Assembly: GCF_003116135.1 (NCBI RefSeq)
Contig: NZ_PDOA01000004.1
Location: 269,366-333,365, forward strand
From: Teichococcus aestuarii
Lineage (GTDB): Bacteria; Pseudomonadota; Alphaproteobacteria; Acetobacterales; Acetobacteraceae
Reading direction: 5' to 3'
DNA: 64,000 nucleotides
The notes under the pieces are model-generated. The model was not told the DNA's origin, did no database searches, and saw only the letters and a program-made list of their open reading frames with translations. Numbering within the stretch: the stretch's first letter is position 1; each line of letters starts with the position of its first letter. A program made the position numbers and the translations under genes. This document shows, piece after piece, positions 47,850 through 56,113 of the stretch.

Positions 47850-48581
47850 ATGGTCGCCAAGAACAGCCCTATTCCGCTGCCCGGTTCCTGCGCGGCCTGT
47901 GCCGTGAGGCCCTTCGCCCTGTTCCGGGTGGTGCCGCAGGCGCGTGTGGGCGAGATCGCGCGGGTGCGCTCCGCCGTGCGGCTGGTGCGCGCCAATGAGG
48001 CGATCCGCGATTCCGTCTTCACCCTCTATGCCGGCTGGGCCTTCTCCTGGACCACGACGCCGGATGGCCGCCGCCAGATCCTCGACTTCCACCTGCCCGG
48101 CGACCTGGTGGAACGCAGCGAGGACGGCGCCGAGGTCTCGGCCCTGACCGATACCAGCTTCTGCGTGCTGGCCAAGGACCGGCTCTGCGAGTTCATGGGC
48201 CGCGACCCCGGCCTGGCCCTGTCCTATGCCGACGGGCTGGTGCGCGACCGCGCCCGGCTGCGCGAGCGGCTGACCAGCCTCGGCCGGCGCGATGCCATGG
48301 GGCGCGTGGCGCACCTGCTGCTGGAGCTGCATGGCCGCCTCTCCCGCCGTGGCGGGGCGGACCGCACCGGCGCGCCGCTGCCGCTGAAGCAGGCGCATCT
48401 GGCCGATGCGCTGGGCCTCTCGGTGGAGCACGCCAACCGCGCGCTGGCGGCGCTGCGGCGCGACGGCGTGGCCTCCTTCCAGAAGGGCCGGCTCGATATC
48501 CTGGATCGCACCGCGATGGAGGACCTCGCCGGCTGGTCCACCACCCCGGCACAGCCTGTGCTCACCCGCATCGGCGCCTGA
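47850..48581 (+). CDS. Crp/Fnr-family regulator
   Basis: This is a 243-residue one-component regulator: an N-terminal cyclic-nucleotide-fold sensor (LYAGWAFSWTTTPDGRRQILDFHLPGDLV) and a C-terminal winged helix (LPLKQAHLADALGLSVEHANRALAALRRDGV). The start resembles Fnr/FixK proteins (GSCAACAVRPFALF) with a CxxC pair, but the third N-terminal cysteine expected for a 4Fe-4S Fnr is a phenylalanine or absent. An oxygen-sensing cluster is therefore doubtful. The ATG at 47850 is chosen; an upstream in-frame TTG/GTG-type start covers non-conserved sequence. Confidence 0.88.
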   Translation: MVAKNSPIPLPGSCAACAVRPFALFRVVPQARVGEIARVRSAVRLVRANEAIRDSVFTLYAGWAFSWTTTPDGRRQILDFHLPGDLVERSEDGAEVSALTDTSFCVLAKDRLCEFMGRDPGLALSYADGLVRDRARLRERLTSLGRRDAMGRVAHLLLELHGRLSRRGGADRTGAPLPLKQAHLADALGLSVEHANRALAALRRDGVASFQKGRLDILDRTAMEDLAGWSTTPAQPVLTRIGA

Positions 48582-48649
48582 GGGGGAGGGGGGAACAGCC
48601 CCCTTGCGGAGCCGCATCATTCGGGCCAGCCTTCGCTGCAATGCGGAAA

Positions 48650-48670
48650 GGCGCAGCCCGAGGCTGCGCC
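48650..48670. repeat. Perfect 9-bp palindrome after the Crp/Fnr gene
   Basis: GGCGCAGCC and GGCTGCGCC flank CGA. It lies in the 179-base gap between the regulator and the binding-protein gene, 70 bases after the stop, without a T-run. It could be a weak terminator. The rest of the gap shows no further clear element. Confidence 0.45.
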
Positions 48671-48760
48671 GAACCCTGGATAAATTAGACGATTTGCGTT
48701 AGTGGTTGCCTGAATCCTGCGGACGTTCTGCGTTCATTATAGCCGACGGAGCTTCAGACC

Positions 48761-50374
48761 ATGCGCCTCTCCCGCCGCCATCTGCTGCTGTCCGGCGCCG
48801 GCCTCGCCGCCATGGCCGGCGGCCTGCCCCTTGGCCTGCCTGGCCCCGCCCTTGCCCAGGAGCCCCGCCGCGGCGGTGTGCTGACGGTGCATGTCGGCTC
48901 GGAGCAGCGCATCCTGAACCCGGCGCTGCGGGCCTCCACCGGCGTCTACATCATCACCAGCAAGATCATCGAGCCGCTGGTCGATCTGGGCGAGGGCGGC
49001 AAGATCGTGCCGGTGCTGGCCACCGCGTGGGAGTCGACGCCGGACGGCAAGACCATCACCTTCCGGCTGCGCGAGGGCGTGCAGTGGCATGACGGCAAGC
49101 CCTTCACCAGCGCCGACGTGCAGTACAGCGCCATGGAGCTGTGGAAGAAGCACCTGAACTACGGCACCACCCTGCAGCTCTACCTGGATGCCGTGGAGAC
49201 GCCGGACGCGCACACCGCGGTGTTCCGCTATTCCCGCCCGATGCCGCTGGACCTGCTGCTGCGCGCCTCCTGCGACCTCGGCTACGTGGTGCCGAAGCAC
49301 GTCTTCGAGGGCAGCAACGTGCTGGAGAACCCGGCCAACACGGCGCCGATCGGCACCGGCCCCTTCAAGTTCGTCGAGTACCAGCGCGGCCAGTACGTCA
49401 TCGCCGAGCGCAACCCGAACTACTGGCGCCAGGGCTTCCCCTATCTCGATCGCGTGGTGTGGCGCTTCATCACCGACCGCTCGGCGGCCACCGCCGCGCT
49501 GGAGACGGGGGCGGTGCAGCTCTCCGCCTACAACGGCCTGCCGCTGGCCGATCTCGACCGGCTGCGCCAGGATGACCGCTTCGAGGTCTCGACGCGCGGC
49601 GTGGAAGGCAATGTCTTCAACAACACGCTGGAGTTCAACACGCGCCGCAAGGAACTCTCCGACAAGCGCGTGCGTCAGGCCATTGCCCACGCCATCGACG
49701 TGGATTTCTTCCTGGAGAATTTCCTCTACGGCCTGGGCAAGCGGGCGACGGGGCCGATTCCCTCCACCTCGAAGGAATTCTTCCCCAACAACCCGGTGCC
49801 CTACCCCTACGACAAGGCGCGCGCCGAGAAGATGCTGGACGAAGCCGGCTACAAGCGCGGCGCGGGCGGCGTCCGCTTCTCCTTGCGCATCGTGCCCATC
49901 ATGAACGGCGAGGACGTGCCGCTGCTGGCCACCTTCATCCAGCAGTCGCTGCAGCAGGTGGGCATCCGCGTCGAGATCGTGCAGCTCGACATCGCCGGCG
50001 CCCTCTCGGCCGTCTATCGCGACTGGAACTTCGACCTCGCGACGGGCTGGCACCAGTATCGCGGCGATCCGGCGGTCTCCACCACCGTGTGGTACCGCTC
50101 CGGCAGCCCGAAGGGCTCGCCCTGGACCAACCAGTTCGGCTGGCAGTCGGACAAGGTGGACCAGCTCATCGACCAGGCCGCCACGGAGCTGGACCCGGCG
50201 AAGCGCAAGGCCCTCTACGCCGAGTTCGTGGCAGAGGTGAATGACGCGCTGCCGGTGTGGATGATGACCGAGCGTCCCTTCTACGCCGCGACGAGCAAGC
50301 GGGTGCAGAACCACCACAACGTGCCGCGCTGGGATTCGGGCGACTGGCACGACACCTGGCTGCTGCCCGCCTGA
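48761..50374 (+). CDS. Oligopeptide-type ABC transporter substrate-binding protein
   Basis: This is a 537-residue family 5 (DppA/OppA-like) binding protein. The export signal is of the Tat kind (LSRRHLLLSGAGLAAMAGG, cleaved near ALAQ). Family blocks are GGVLTVHVGSE, EPLVDL, TFRLREGVQWHDGKPFTSADV, GTGPFKFVEY, ERNPNYWR, VRQAIAHAID and DLATGWHQYRGDP. It heads a complete transporter followed by hyuAB. The ligand may be a small peptide or a cyclic amide that HyuAB can open; that is inference from gene order. Confidence 0.93.
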   Translation: MRLSRRHLLLSGAGLAAMAGGLPLGLPGPALAQEPRRGGVLTVHVGSEQRILNPALRASTGVYIITSKIIEPLVDLGEGGKIVPVLATAWESTPDGKTITFRLREGVQWHDGKPFTSADVQYSAMELWKKHLNYGTTLQLYLDAVETPDAHTAVFRYSRPMPLDLLLRASCDLGYVVPKHVFEGSNVLENPANTAPIGTGPFKFVEYQRGQYVIAERNPNYWRQGFPYLDRVVWRFITDRSAATAALETGAVQLSAYNGLPLADLDRLRQDDRFEVSTRGVEGNVFNNTLEFNTRRKELSDKRVRQAIAHAIDVDFFLENFLYGLGKRATGPIPSTSKEFFPNNPVPYPYDKARAEKMLDEAGYKRGAGGVRFSLRIVPIMNGEDVPLLATFIQQSLQQVGIRVEIVQLDIAGALSAVYRDWNFDLATGWHQYRGDPAVSTTVWYRSGSPKGSPWTNQFGWQSDKVDQLIDQAATELDPAKRKALYAEFVAEVNDALPVWMMTERPFYAATSKRVQNHHNVPRWDSGDWHDTWLLPA

Positions 50375-50375
50375 C

Positions 50376-51353
50376 ATGCAGATCCTGCTGCTCGCGCTGC
50401 GCCGCCTGGCCGCCAGCCTGCCGACGCTGCTGCTGATCCTGGTCGGGCTGTTCCTGTTGCTGCAGCTCGCCCCGGGCGACACGGTGGACGCGCTGATCGC
50501 CCAGATGGGCGGCGGCGACCCGGCCATGGCCGAGCAGCTCCGCACCTTCTACGGGCTGGACGCGCCGGTGGTGGTGCAGCTCGGCCGCTACCTGCTGCGG
50601 CTGGTGACGCTCGACCTCGGCTTCTCCGCCATCTACGGCAAGCCGGTGGCCGAGGTGATCCTGGAGCGGCTGCCGGTGACGCTGCTGCTGATGGTGAGCG
50701 CGCTGAGCTTCGCCTTCGCCGCCGGCATGGCGCTCGGCGTGCTCGCCGCGCGCCGCGTCAACCGCTGGCCGGACACGCTGATCTCGACGCTGGGGCTGGT
50801 GTTCTACGCCACCCCCTCCTTCTGGTTCGGCATGATGGGCATCGTGGTCTTCGCCATCCGCCTCGCCTGGCTGCCGGCCGGCGGCTTCGAGCAGATCGGC
50901 AGCGGCAACACCGGCCTGACGCGGGTGCTGGACATCGCCTGGCATCTCATCCTGCCGGTGGCGACGCTGGCGCTCACCTACCTCGCCACCTATCTCCGCA
51001 TCATGCGCGCCTCGATGCTGGAGGTGCTGACGCTGGATTTCGTCCGCACCGCCCGCGCCAAGGGGCTGGGCGAGACGGCGGTGGTGCTGCGCCATGTGCT
51101 GCGCAACGCGCTGCTGCCCGGCGTCACGCTGATGGGGCTGCAGGCGGGCACCATGCTCGGCGGCTCGGTGGTGGTGGAGAGCGTCTTCGCGCTGCCCGGC
51201 CTCGGGCGGCTGGCCTATGAATCCGTGGTGCAGCGCGACGTGAACACCCTGCTCGGCATCGTCTTCGTCTCGGCGCTGCTGGTCATCGCCATCAACTTCA
51301 TCGTGGACATGCTGTACGCCAAGCTCGATCCACGCATCGCGTCGGGGCGCTGA
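50376..51353 (+). CDS. ABC transporter permease (DppB-like)
   Basis: This is a 325-residue permease with six helices. The N-terminal module has LLLQLAPGDTVDAL and FYGLDAPVVVQLGRYL, and the EAA loop in FVRTARAKGLGETAVVLRHVLRNALLPG contacts the ATPase. It begins one base after the stop of the binding-protein gene. Confidence 0.95.
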   Translation: MQILLLALRRLAASLPTLLLILVGLFLLLQLAPGDTVDALIAQMGGGDPAMAEQLRTFYGLDAPVVVQLGRYLLRLVTLDLGFSAIYGKPVAEVILERLPVTLLLMVSALSFAFAAGMALGVLAARRVNRWPDTLISTLGLVFYATPSFWFGMMGIVVFAIRLAWLPAGGFEQIGSGNTGLTRVLDIAWHLILPVATLALTYLATYLRIMRASMLEVLTLDFVRTARAKGLGETAVVLRHVLRNALLPGVTLMGLQAGTMLGGSVVVESVFALPGLGRLAYESVVQRDVNTLLGIVFVSALLVIAINFIVDMLYAKLDPRIASGR

Positions 51354-51357
51354 GGGG

Positions 51358-52191
51358 ATGCTCGGTTTCCTGAAGCGCTACGCGCGCAACCCGGCGGCGG
51401 TGGTCGGCCTGCTGCTGGTGCTGGCGGTCATCGGCATGGCGCTCTCCGCCCCCTTCGTCTTCCCGCGCGACCCGCTCTCGCTGGCGGGGCGGCCGCTGCA
51501 ATGGCCGATGGACAACCCGCGCTTCTGGCTCGGCACCGACAATACGGGGCGGGACATCGCGGCGCAGATCTTCCACGGCGCCCGCGTCTCGCTGCTGATC
51601 GGGCTGGTCGCCACGGTCATCGCCATCGCCATCGGCATCGTCATCGGCGCCATCTCGGGCTTCTACGGCGGCTGGGTGGACGACGTGCTGATGCGCGTCA
51701 CCGAGGCGTTCCAGACCCTGCCCAACTTCATCCTGCTGCTGGTGCTGGTGGCGGTGTTCGGCTCGGACATCACCTTCGTCACCATCGCCATCGGCATCGT
51801 CTCCTGGCCGCCCTCGGCGCGGCTGACGCGGGCCGAGTTCCTGACACTCCGCAACCGCGAGTTCGTGCAGGCCTGCCGCGTGCTGGGAATGCGCGACGCG
51901 CAGATCATCTTCCGCGAGATCCTACCCAACGCGCTGCCGCCGGTCATCGTCTATGCCAGCGTCATCATGGCGGTGGCCATCCTGCTGGAGAGCGCGCTGG
52001 CCTTCCTCAACCTCTCCGACCCCAACGTGCCGAGCTGGGGCAACCTGATCGGCGCCGGGCGCGGCGTGCTGCGCGTGCAGTGGTATGTCTCGGCCATCCC
52101 GGGCGTGGTGATCCTGCTCACCGTGCTCGGCGTCTCGCTGGTCGGCCAGGGTCTGAACGACGCGCTGAACCCGAGGCTGAAGGGCCGATGA
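51358..52191 (+). CDS. ABC transporter permease (DppC-like)
   Basis: This is a 277-residue second permease with the N-terminal helix typical of OppC/DppC, GTDNTGRDIAAQIFHGARVSLLIG, and the EAA loop EFVQACRVLGMRDAQIIFREILPNALP. It ends in the ATGA overlap with the ATPase gene. Confidence 0.95.
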   Translation: MLGFLKRYARNPAAVVGLLLVLAVIGMALSAPFVFPRDPLSLAGRPLQWPMDNPRFWLGTDNTGRDIAAQIFHGARVSLLIGLVATVIAIAIGIVIGAISGFYGGWVDDVLMRVTEAFQTLPNFILLLVLVAVFGSDITFVTIAIGIVSWPPSARLTRAEFLTLRNREFVQACRVLGMRDAQIIFREILPNALPPVIVYASVIMAVAILLESALAFLNLSDPNVPSWGNLIGAGRGVLRVQWYVSAIPGVVILLTVLGVSLVGQGLNDALNPRLKGR

Positions 52192-53825
52192 GCGACAACA
52201 CTCTGCTCTCGATCGAGGGCCTCACCGTCGCCCTGCCGAAGGGCGCCGACCGCCCGCACGCGCTGGAGGATGTCTCGCTCCGCCTCGCGCCCAACGAGAT
52301 CCTCTGCGTGGTGGGGGAGAGCGGCTCCGGCAAGTCGCTCACCGCCGGCGCGGTGATGGGGCTGCTGCCCGAGGGGGTGCGCGCCACGTCGGGGCGCATC
52401 CTGTTCGAGGGGCGGGACCTGCTGGCCCTGCCGCCGGCCGAGATGCGCCGGCTGCGCGGCGCGCGCATCGGCATGGTGTTCCAGGAGCCGATGACGGCGC
52501 TGAACCCGCTGCGCCGCATCGGCAGCCAGATCGCCGAGATGTTCCGCATCCACACCCAGCTTTCCGGCGCCGAGATCGACCGGCGCGTGCTGGCGCTGCT
52601 GGCGGATGTGCGCATCCCCGACCCTGAGGGCGCCGCGCGCGCCTATCCGCACGAGCTGTCGGGCGGCCAGCGGCAGCGCGCCATGATCGCCATGGCGCTG
52701 GCCCTGGAGCCGAAGCTGCTCATCTGCGACGAGCCGACCACCGCGCTCGACGTCACCACCCAGGCGCAGATCCTGCACCTGATCCGCGACATGCAGCGCC
52801 GCACCGGCACCGCCGTGCTGTTCATCACCCATGATTTCGGCGTGGTGGCCGACATCGCTGACCGCGTGGCGGTGATGCGCCGCGGCCTGCTGGTGGAGCA
52901 GGGACCGGCCGGGGAGGTGCTGAACCGGCCGCAGCACCCCTATACCCGCGCCCTCGTCGCCGCCGTGCCGCCGCTGGCGCCGCCGCCGGCGCAGCCCATC
53001 TCGGGGGAGGTGGTGCTGGAGATCGACCACGTCTCCAAGACCTACCGCAAGGGCGGCTGGCTGAAGCGCAACCGGCGCGTCACTCACGCGGTGAAGGATG
53101 TCTCCCTCAGCCTGCCGCGCGGCGGCACGCTGGGCATCGTGGGCGAGAGCGGCTCGGGCAAGTCCACGCTGGCGCGCTGCATCGTCCGGCTGCTGGACCC
53201 GGATGGCGGCGCGATCCGGCTGGAGGGGAAGGACCGCCTGGCCCTCTCGCGGGAGGAACTCCGCAAGGCCGCGCCGCAGGTGCAGATGGTGTTCCAGGAC
53301 CCCTATGCCAGCCTCAACCCGCGCCGCCGGGTGGGCGAGCTGGTGGCGCAGGGGCCCATCATCCACGGCACGCCCAAGGCCGAGGCCTATGAGCGGGCGC
53401 GTGAGCTGTTCGCCCTGGTGGGGCTCGACCCCGCGGCGCTGGACCGCTTCCCGCACGAATTCTCGGGCGGGCAGCGGCAGCGCATCGGGCTGGCGCGGGC
53501 GCTCGCCATGCGGCCGCGCGTGCTGGTGGCGGACGAGCCGGTCTCGGCGCTCGATGTCTCCGTCCAGGCCCAGGTGCTCAAGCTGCTGGCCCGGCTGCGC
53601 GTGCAGCTCGGCCTCTCCATCGTCTTCATCACCCACGACCTGCGCGTGGCGGCGCAGCTCTGCGACCATGTGGCGGTGATGCGCGAGGGCGAGGTGGTGG
53701 AGAACGGCACCGTCGCGGAGGTCTTCGCCCGGCCGTCGCATGACTACACGCGGGCGCTGATGGCGGCGATCCCGGGGCAGGGGTGGACGCCGCCCGTCGC
53801 CTTCGGGAGCGAGGAACCCGTCTGA
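52188..53825 (+). CDS. Double ABC ATPase (DppD-DppF fusion)
   Basis: This 545-residue protein carries both ATPase units of an oligopeptide transporter in one chain, as in GsiA/YejF. Unit 1 (about 1-255) has GESGSGKSLTAG and LSGGQRQRAMIAMA. Unit 2 (about 285-530) has GESGSGKSTLARC and FSGGQRQRIGLARAL. Each has a Walker B and H-loop (FITHDFGVVADIADRVAVM and FITHDLRVAAQLCDHVAVM). After both units come the Opp-type extensions (HPYTRALVAAVPPL and HDYTRALMAAIPG). Confidence 0.95.
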   Translation: MSDNTLLSIEGLTVALPKGADRPHALEDVSLRLAPNEILCVVGESGSGKSLTAGAVMGLLPEGVRATSGRILFEGRDLLALPPAEMRRLRGARIGMVFQEPMTALNPLRRIGSQIAEMFRIHTQLSGAEIDRRVLALLADVRIPDPEGAARAYPHELSGGQRQRAMIAMALALEPKLLICDEPTTALDVTTQAQILHLIRDMQRRTGTAVLFITHDFGVVADIADRVAVMRRGLLVEQGPAGEVLNRPQHPYTRALVAAVPPLAPPPAQPISGEVVLEIDHVSKTYRKGGWLKRNRRVTHAVKDVSLSLPRGGTLGIVGESGSGKSTLARCIVRLLDPDGGAIRLEGKDRLALSREELRKAAPQVQMVFQDPYASLNPRRRVGELVAQGPIIHGTPKAEAYERARELFALVGLDPAALDRFPHEFSGGQRQRIGLARALAMRPRVLVADEPVSALDVSVQAQVLKLLARLRVQLGLSIVFITHDLRVAAQLCDHVAVMREGEVVENGTVAEVFARPSHDYTRALMAAIPGQGWTPPVAFGSEEPV

Positions 53826-53831
53826 CGGGGC

Positions 53832-53891
53832 AAGACCAGGGGAAGGAATTCCCCCGGCAACATATATGTTGGCCCCCTTCTTCTTTCTGTC
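53832..53891. repeat. Dispersed hairpin repeat, copy B
   Basis: This shares the flanks AAGRCCAGGGG and CCCCCTTCTTCTTTCTGTC-like ending with copy A at 4158-4209, and the same GGAA loop on a 6-bp stem (GGGGAA/TTCCCC, 53839-53854). It has an extra perfect 14-base palindrome CAACATATATGTTG (53858-53871). It lies just after the ABC transporter genes and may end their transcript on the plus strand. Confidence 0.65.
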
Positions 53892-53957
53892 TGGCTGCCG
53901 CAGGCTTCGCCAGAGAGTGCGCGCGGGAGAGGCAGGCGCGGGCCGCCCAGCCCGATT

Positions 53958-53996
53958 AAAAGCCGAAGACGGCTTTTCACCACCGCTGAAGCGGTG
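53958..53996 (+). terminator. Two adjacent stem-loops before hyuA
   Basis: AAAAGCCG-AAGA-CGGCTTTT is a perfect 8-bp stem with the T-run inside the descending arm (53958-53977). Four bases later comes CACCGC-TGAA-GCGGTG (53981-53996). They stand 41 bases before the hyuA start and could separate its transcription from the ABC genes, or form a leader structure. Confidence 0.5.
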
Positions 53997-54036
53997 AACA
54001 CTCCCCGGCCGCCACGGACCGGGAGAGTTTGGACTG

Positions 54037-56112
54037 ATGCCTTCTGCTCGTTTGGCCTCCGACATCGGAGGAACCTTCACGGATCTCGCGCTGGAGCGCG
54101 GCGGGGAGCGCTGGACCGCGAAGGTGCTCACCACCCCGCACGCGCCGGAGCTGGGCGTGCTGGAAGGCATCCGCGTGGTGCTCGGGAAGGCGGGGATGCA
54201 GCCCGCCGACGTGGCGCTGTTCATCCACGGCACGACCCTCGCCACCAACGCCGTCATCGAGCGCAAGGGCGCGCGGACGGCGCTGCTCACCACCGAGGGG
54301 TTCCGCGACGTGCTCGCCCTCGGCAACGAATCCCGCTACGACCAGTACGACCTGAACATCGCCCTGCCGGAGCCGCTGGTGCCGCGCCGCTGGCGCCTGC
54401 CCGTGCCGGAGCGGCTGGACAACGAAGGCAAGGTCCTGCTGCCGCTGGACGAGGCGGCGCTGCGCGAGCGGATCGCCTTCATGAAGGCCGAGGGCATCGA
54501 GAGCGTCGCCATCGGCTTCCTGCACGCCTTCGTCAACCCGGCGCATGAGCGCCGCGCCGCTGAGATCCTGGTCCAGGAATGGCCGGAGGTGCGGGTCTCC
54601 CTCTCCTCCGAGGTCTCGCCCGAGATGCGGGAATGGGAGCGCTTCTCCACCACCGTCGCCAACGCCTATGTGCAGCCGCTGATGGCCAGCTATCTCGGCC
54701 GTCTGCAACAGGGGCTGGCCGAGGGCGGCTTCGCCTGCCCCTTCTTCATGATGCTCTCCGGCGGTGGCCTGACCACGGTGGAGACGGCGGCGCGCTTCCC
54801 CATCCGTCTCGTGGAATCCGGCCCGGCCGGCGGCGCTATCTTCTCGGCTTACGTCGCGCGCCAGCGCGGGCTGGAGAAGGTGCTCTCCTTCGACATGGGC
54901 GGCACCACCGCCAAGGTCTGCCTGATCGACAACTTCCAGCCCCAGGCCAGCCGCAGCTTCGAGGTGGCGCGCGTCGGCCGCTTCAAGAAGGGCTCGGGCC
55001 TGCCGCTGCGCATCCCGGTCATCGAGATGGTGGAGATCGGCGCCGGCGGCGGCAGCCTGGCGCAGGTGGACAGCCTCGGCCGCATCCAGGTGGGGCCGGA
55101 GAGCGCCGGCGCCGACCCCGGCCCGGCCTGCTACGGCCGCGGCGGCAGCCACCCGGCGGTGACGGACGCCAATCTGGCGCTCGGCCGCTACGAGCCGGCG
55201 CTGTTCGCCGGCGGGCAGTTCCCGCTGCAGGTGCCGCCGGCGCTCGCCGCGCTGGAGGAGCATGTTGGCCAGAAGCTCGGGCTGGCGCCGGAGATGGCGG
55301 CGCTCGGCGTGGTCGAGATGGTCGACGAGAACATGGCCAACGCCGCCCGCGTCCACGCCATCGAGAGCGGCAAGGGCTATGAGGGGCGCGCCATCATCGC
55401 CTTCGGCGGCGGCGGGCCGGTGCATGGCTACCGCGTGGCGGAGAAGATCGGCGTGACGCGGATGCTGGTGCCCTCGGGCGCCGGGGTGGGCAGCGCCATC
55501 GGCTTCCTGCGCGCGCCGGTCGGCTACGAGGTGGTGAAGAGCCTCTACCAGCGCTTCCGCAGCTTCGACGTGGCGGCGGTGAACGGGCTGCTCGCCGCCA
55601 TGTCGGCCGAGGCGCGCGGCGTGGTGGCGCAGGGCAGCTTCGGCGCGGCGCTCTCCGAGACGCGCATCGCCTATATGCGCTATGTCGGCCAGGGCCATGA
55701 GATTTCCGTGGCGCTGCCGGCGCGCGACCTGACGGAGGCCGATGTCGCCGCCATCCGCGCCGAATACGATGCCGAGTATTCCCGCTTCTACGACCGCCCC
55801 GTGCCGGGCAGCGACGTGGAGATCCTCTCCTTCGCCGTGACGGTGGCCACCGTGCTGCCCGAGGTGGCGCCCGCCGGCGCGGTGGCCGGGGCGGCGGCAC
55901 CCGCCCCCATCCGCACCCAGGCGGTGCGCGACACCACCGATGGCACCGTCTCCGACTGGGCCGTGTATGACCGCGAGCATCTGGTGCCCGGCGCCACGCT
56001 GCCCGGCCCCTGCATCGTCGCCGAGGCGGAGACCAGCACCTTGGTCGGCCCCGGCTGGACCTGCCGCATGGATGCCCTCGGATACCTGGAACTGACCAAG
56101 GAGGCCGCGTGA
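54037..56112 (+). CDS. hyuA: HyuA, hydantoinase/oxoprolinase subunit A
   Basis: This is a 691-residue ATP-dependent cyclic amide hydrolase subunit of the N-methylhydantoinase A/5-oxoprolinase/acetone carboxylase family. The actin-like ATPase start LASDIGGTFTDLALE (DIGGTFTD, residues 9-16), FIHGTTLATNAVIERKGA, SGPAGGAIFSAYVA, LSFDMGGTTAKVCLI and AFGGGGPVHGYRVAEKIG are all present. The substrate may be hydantoin, oxoproline or a related ring. It is followed by hyuB after one base; both subunits are needed. Confidence 0.94.
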   Translation: MPSARLASDIGGTFTDLALERGGERWTAKVLTTPHAPELGVLEGIRVVLGKAGMQPADVALFIHGTTLATNAVIERKGARTALLTTEGFRDVLALGNESRYDQYDLNIALPEPLVPRRWRLPVPERLDNEGKVLLPLDEAALRERIAFMKAEGIESVAIGFLHAFVNPAHERRAAEILVQEWPEVRVSLSSEVSPEMREWERFSTTVANAYVQPLMASYLGRLQQGLAEGGFACPFFMMLSGGGLTTVETAARFPIRLVESGPAGGAIFSAYVARQRGLEKVLSFDMGGTTAKVCLIDNFQPQASRSFEVARVGRFKKGSGLPLRIPVIEMVEIGAGGGSLAQVDSLGRIQVGPESAGADPGPACYGRGGSHPAVTDANLALGRYEPALFAGGQFPLQVPPALAALEEHVGQKLGLAPEMAALGVVEMVDENMANAARVHAIESGKGYEGRAIIAFGGGGPVHGYRVAEKIGVTRMLVPSGAGVGSAIGFLRAPVGYEVVKSLYQRFRSFDVAAVNGLLAAMSAEARGVVAQGSFGAALSETRIAYMRYVGQGHEISVALPARDLTEADVAAIRAEYDAEYSRFYDRPVPGSDVEILSFAVTVATVLPEVAPAGAVAGAAAPAPIRTQAVRDTTDGTVSDWAVYDREHLVPGATLPGPCIVAEAETSTLVGPGWTCRMDALGYLELTKEAA

Positions 56113-56113
56113 C

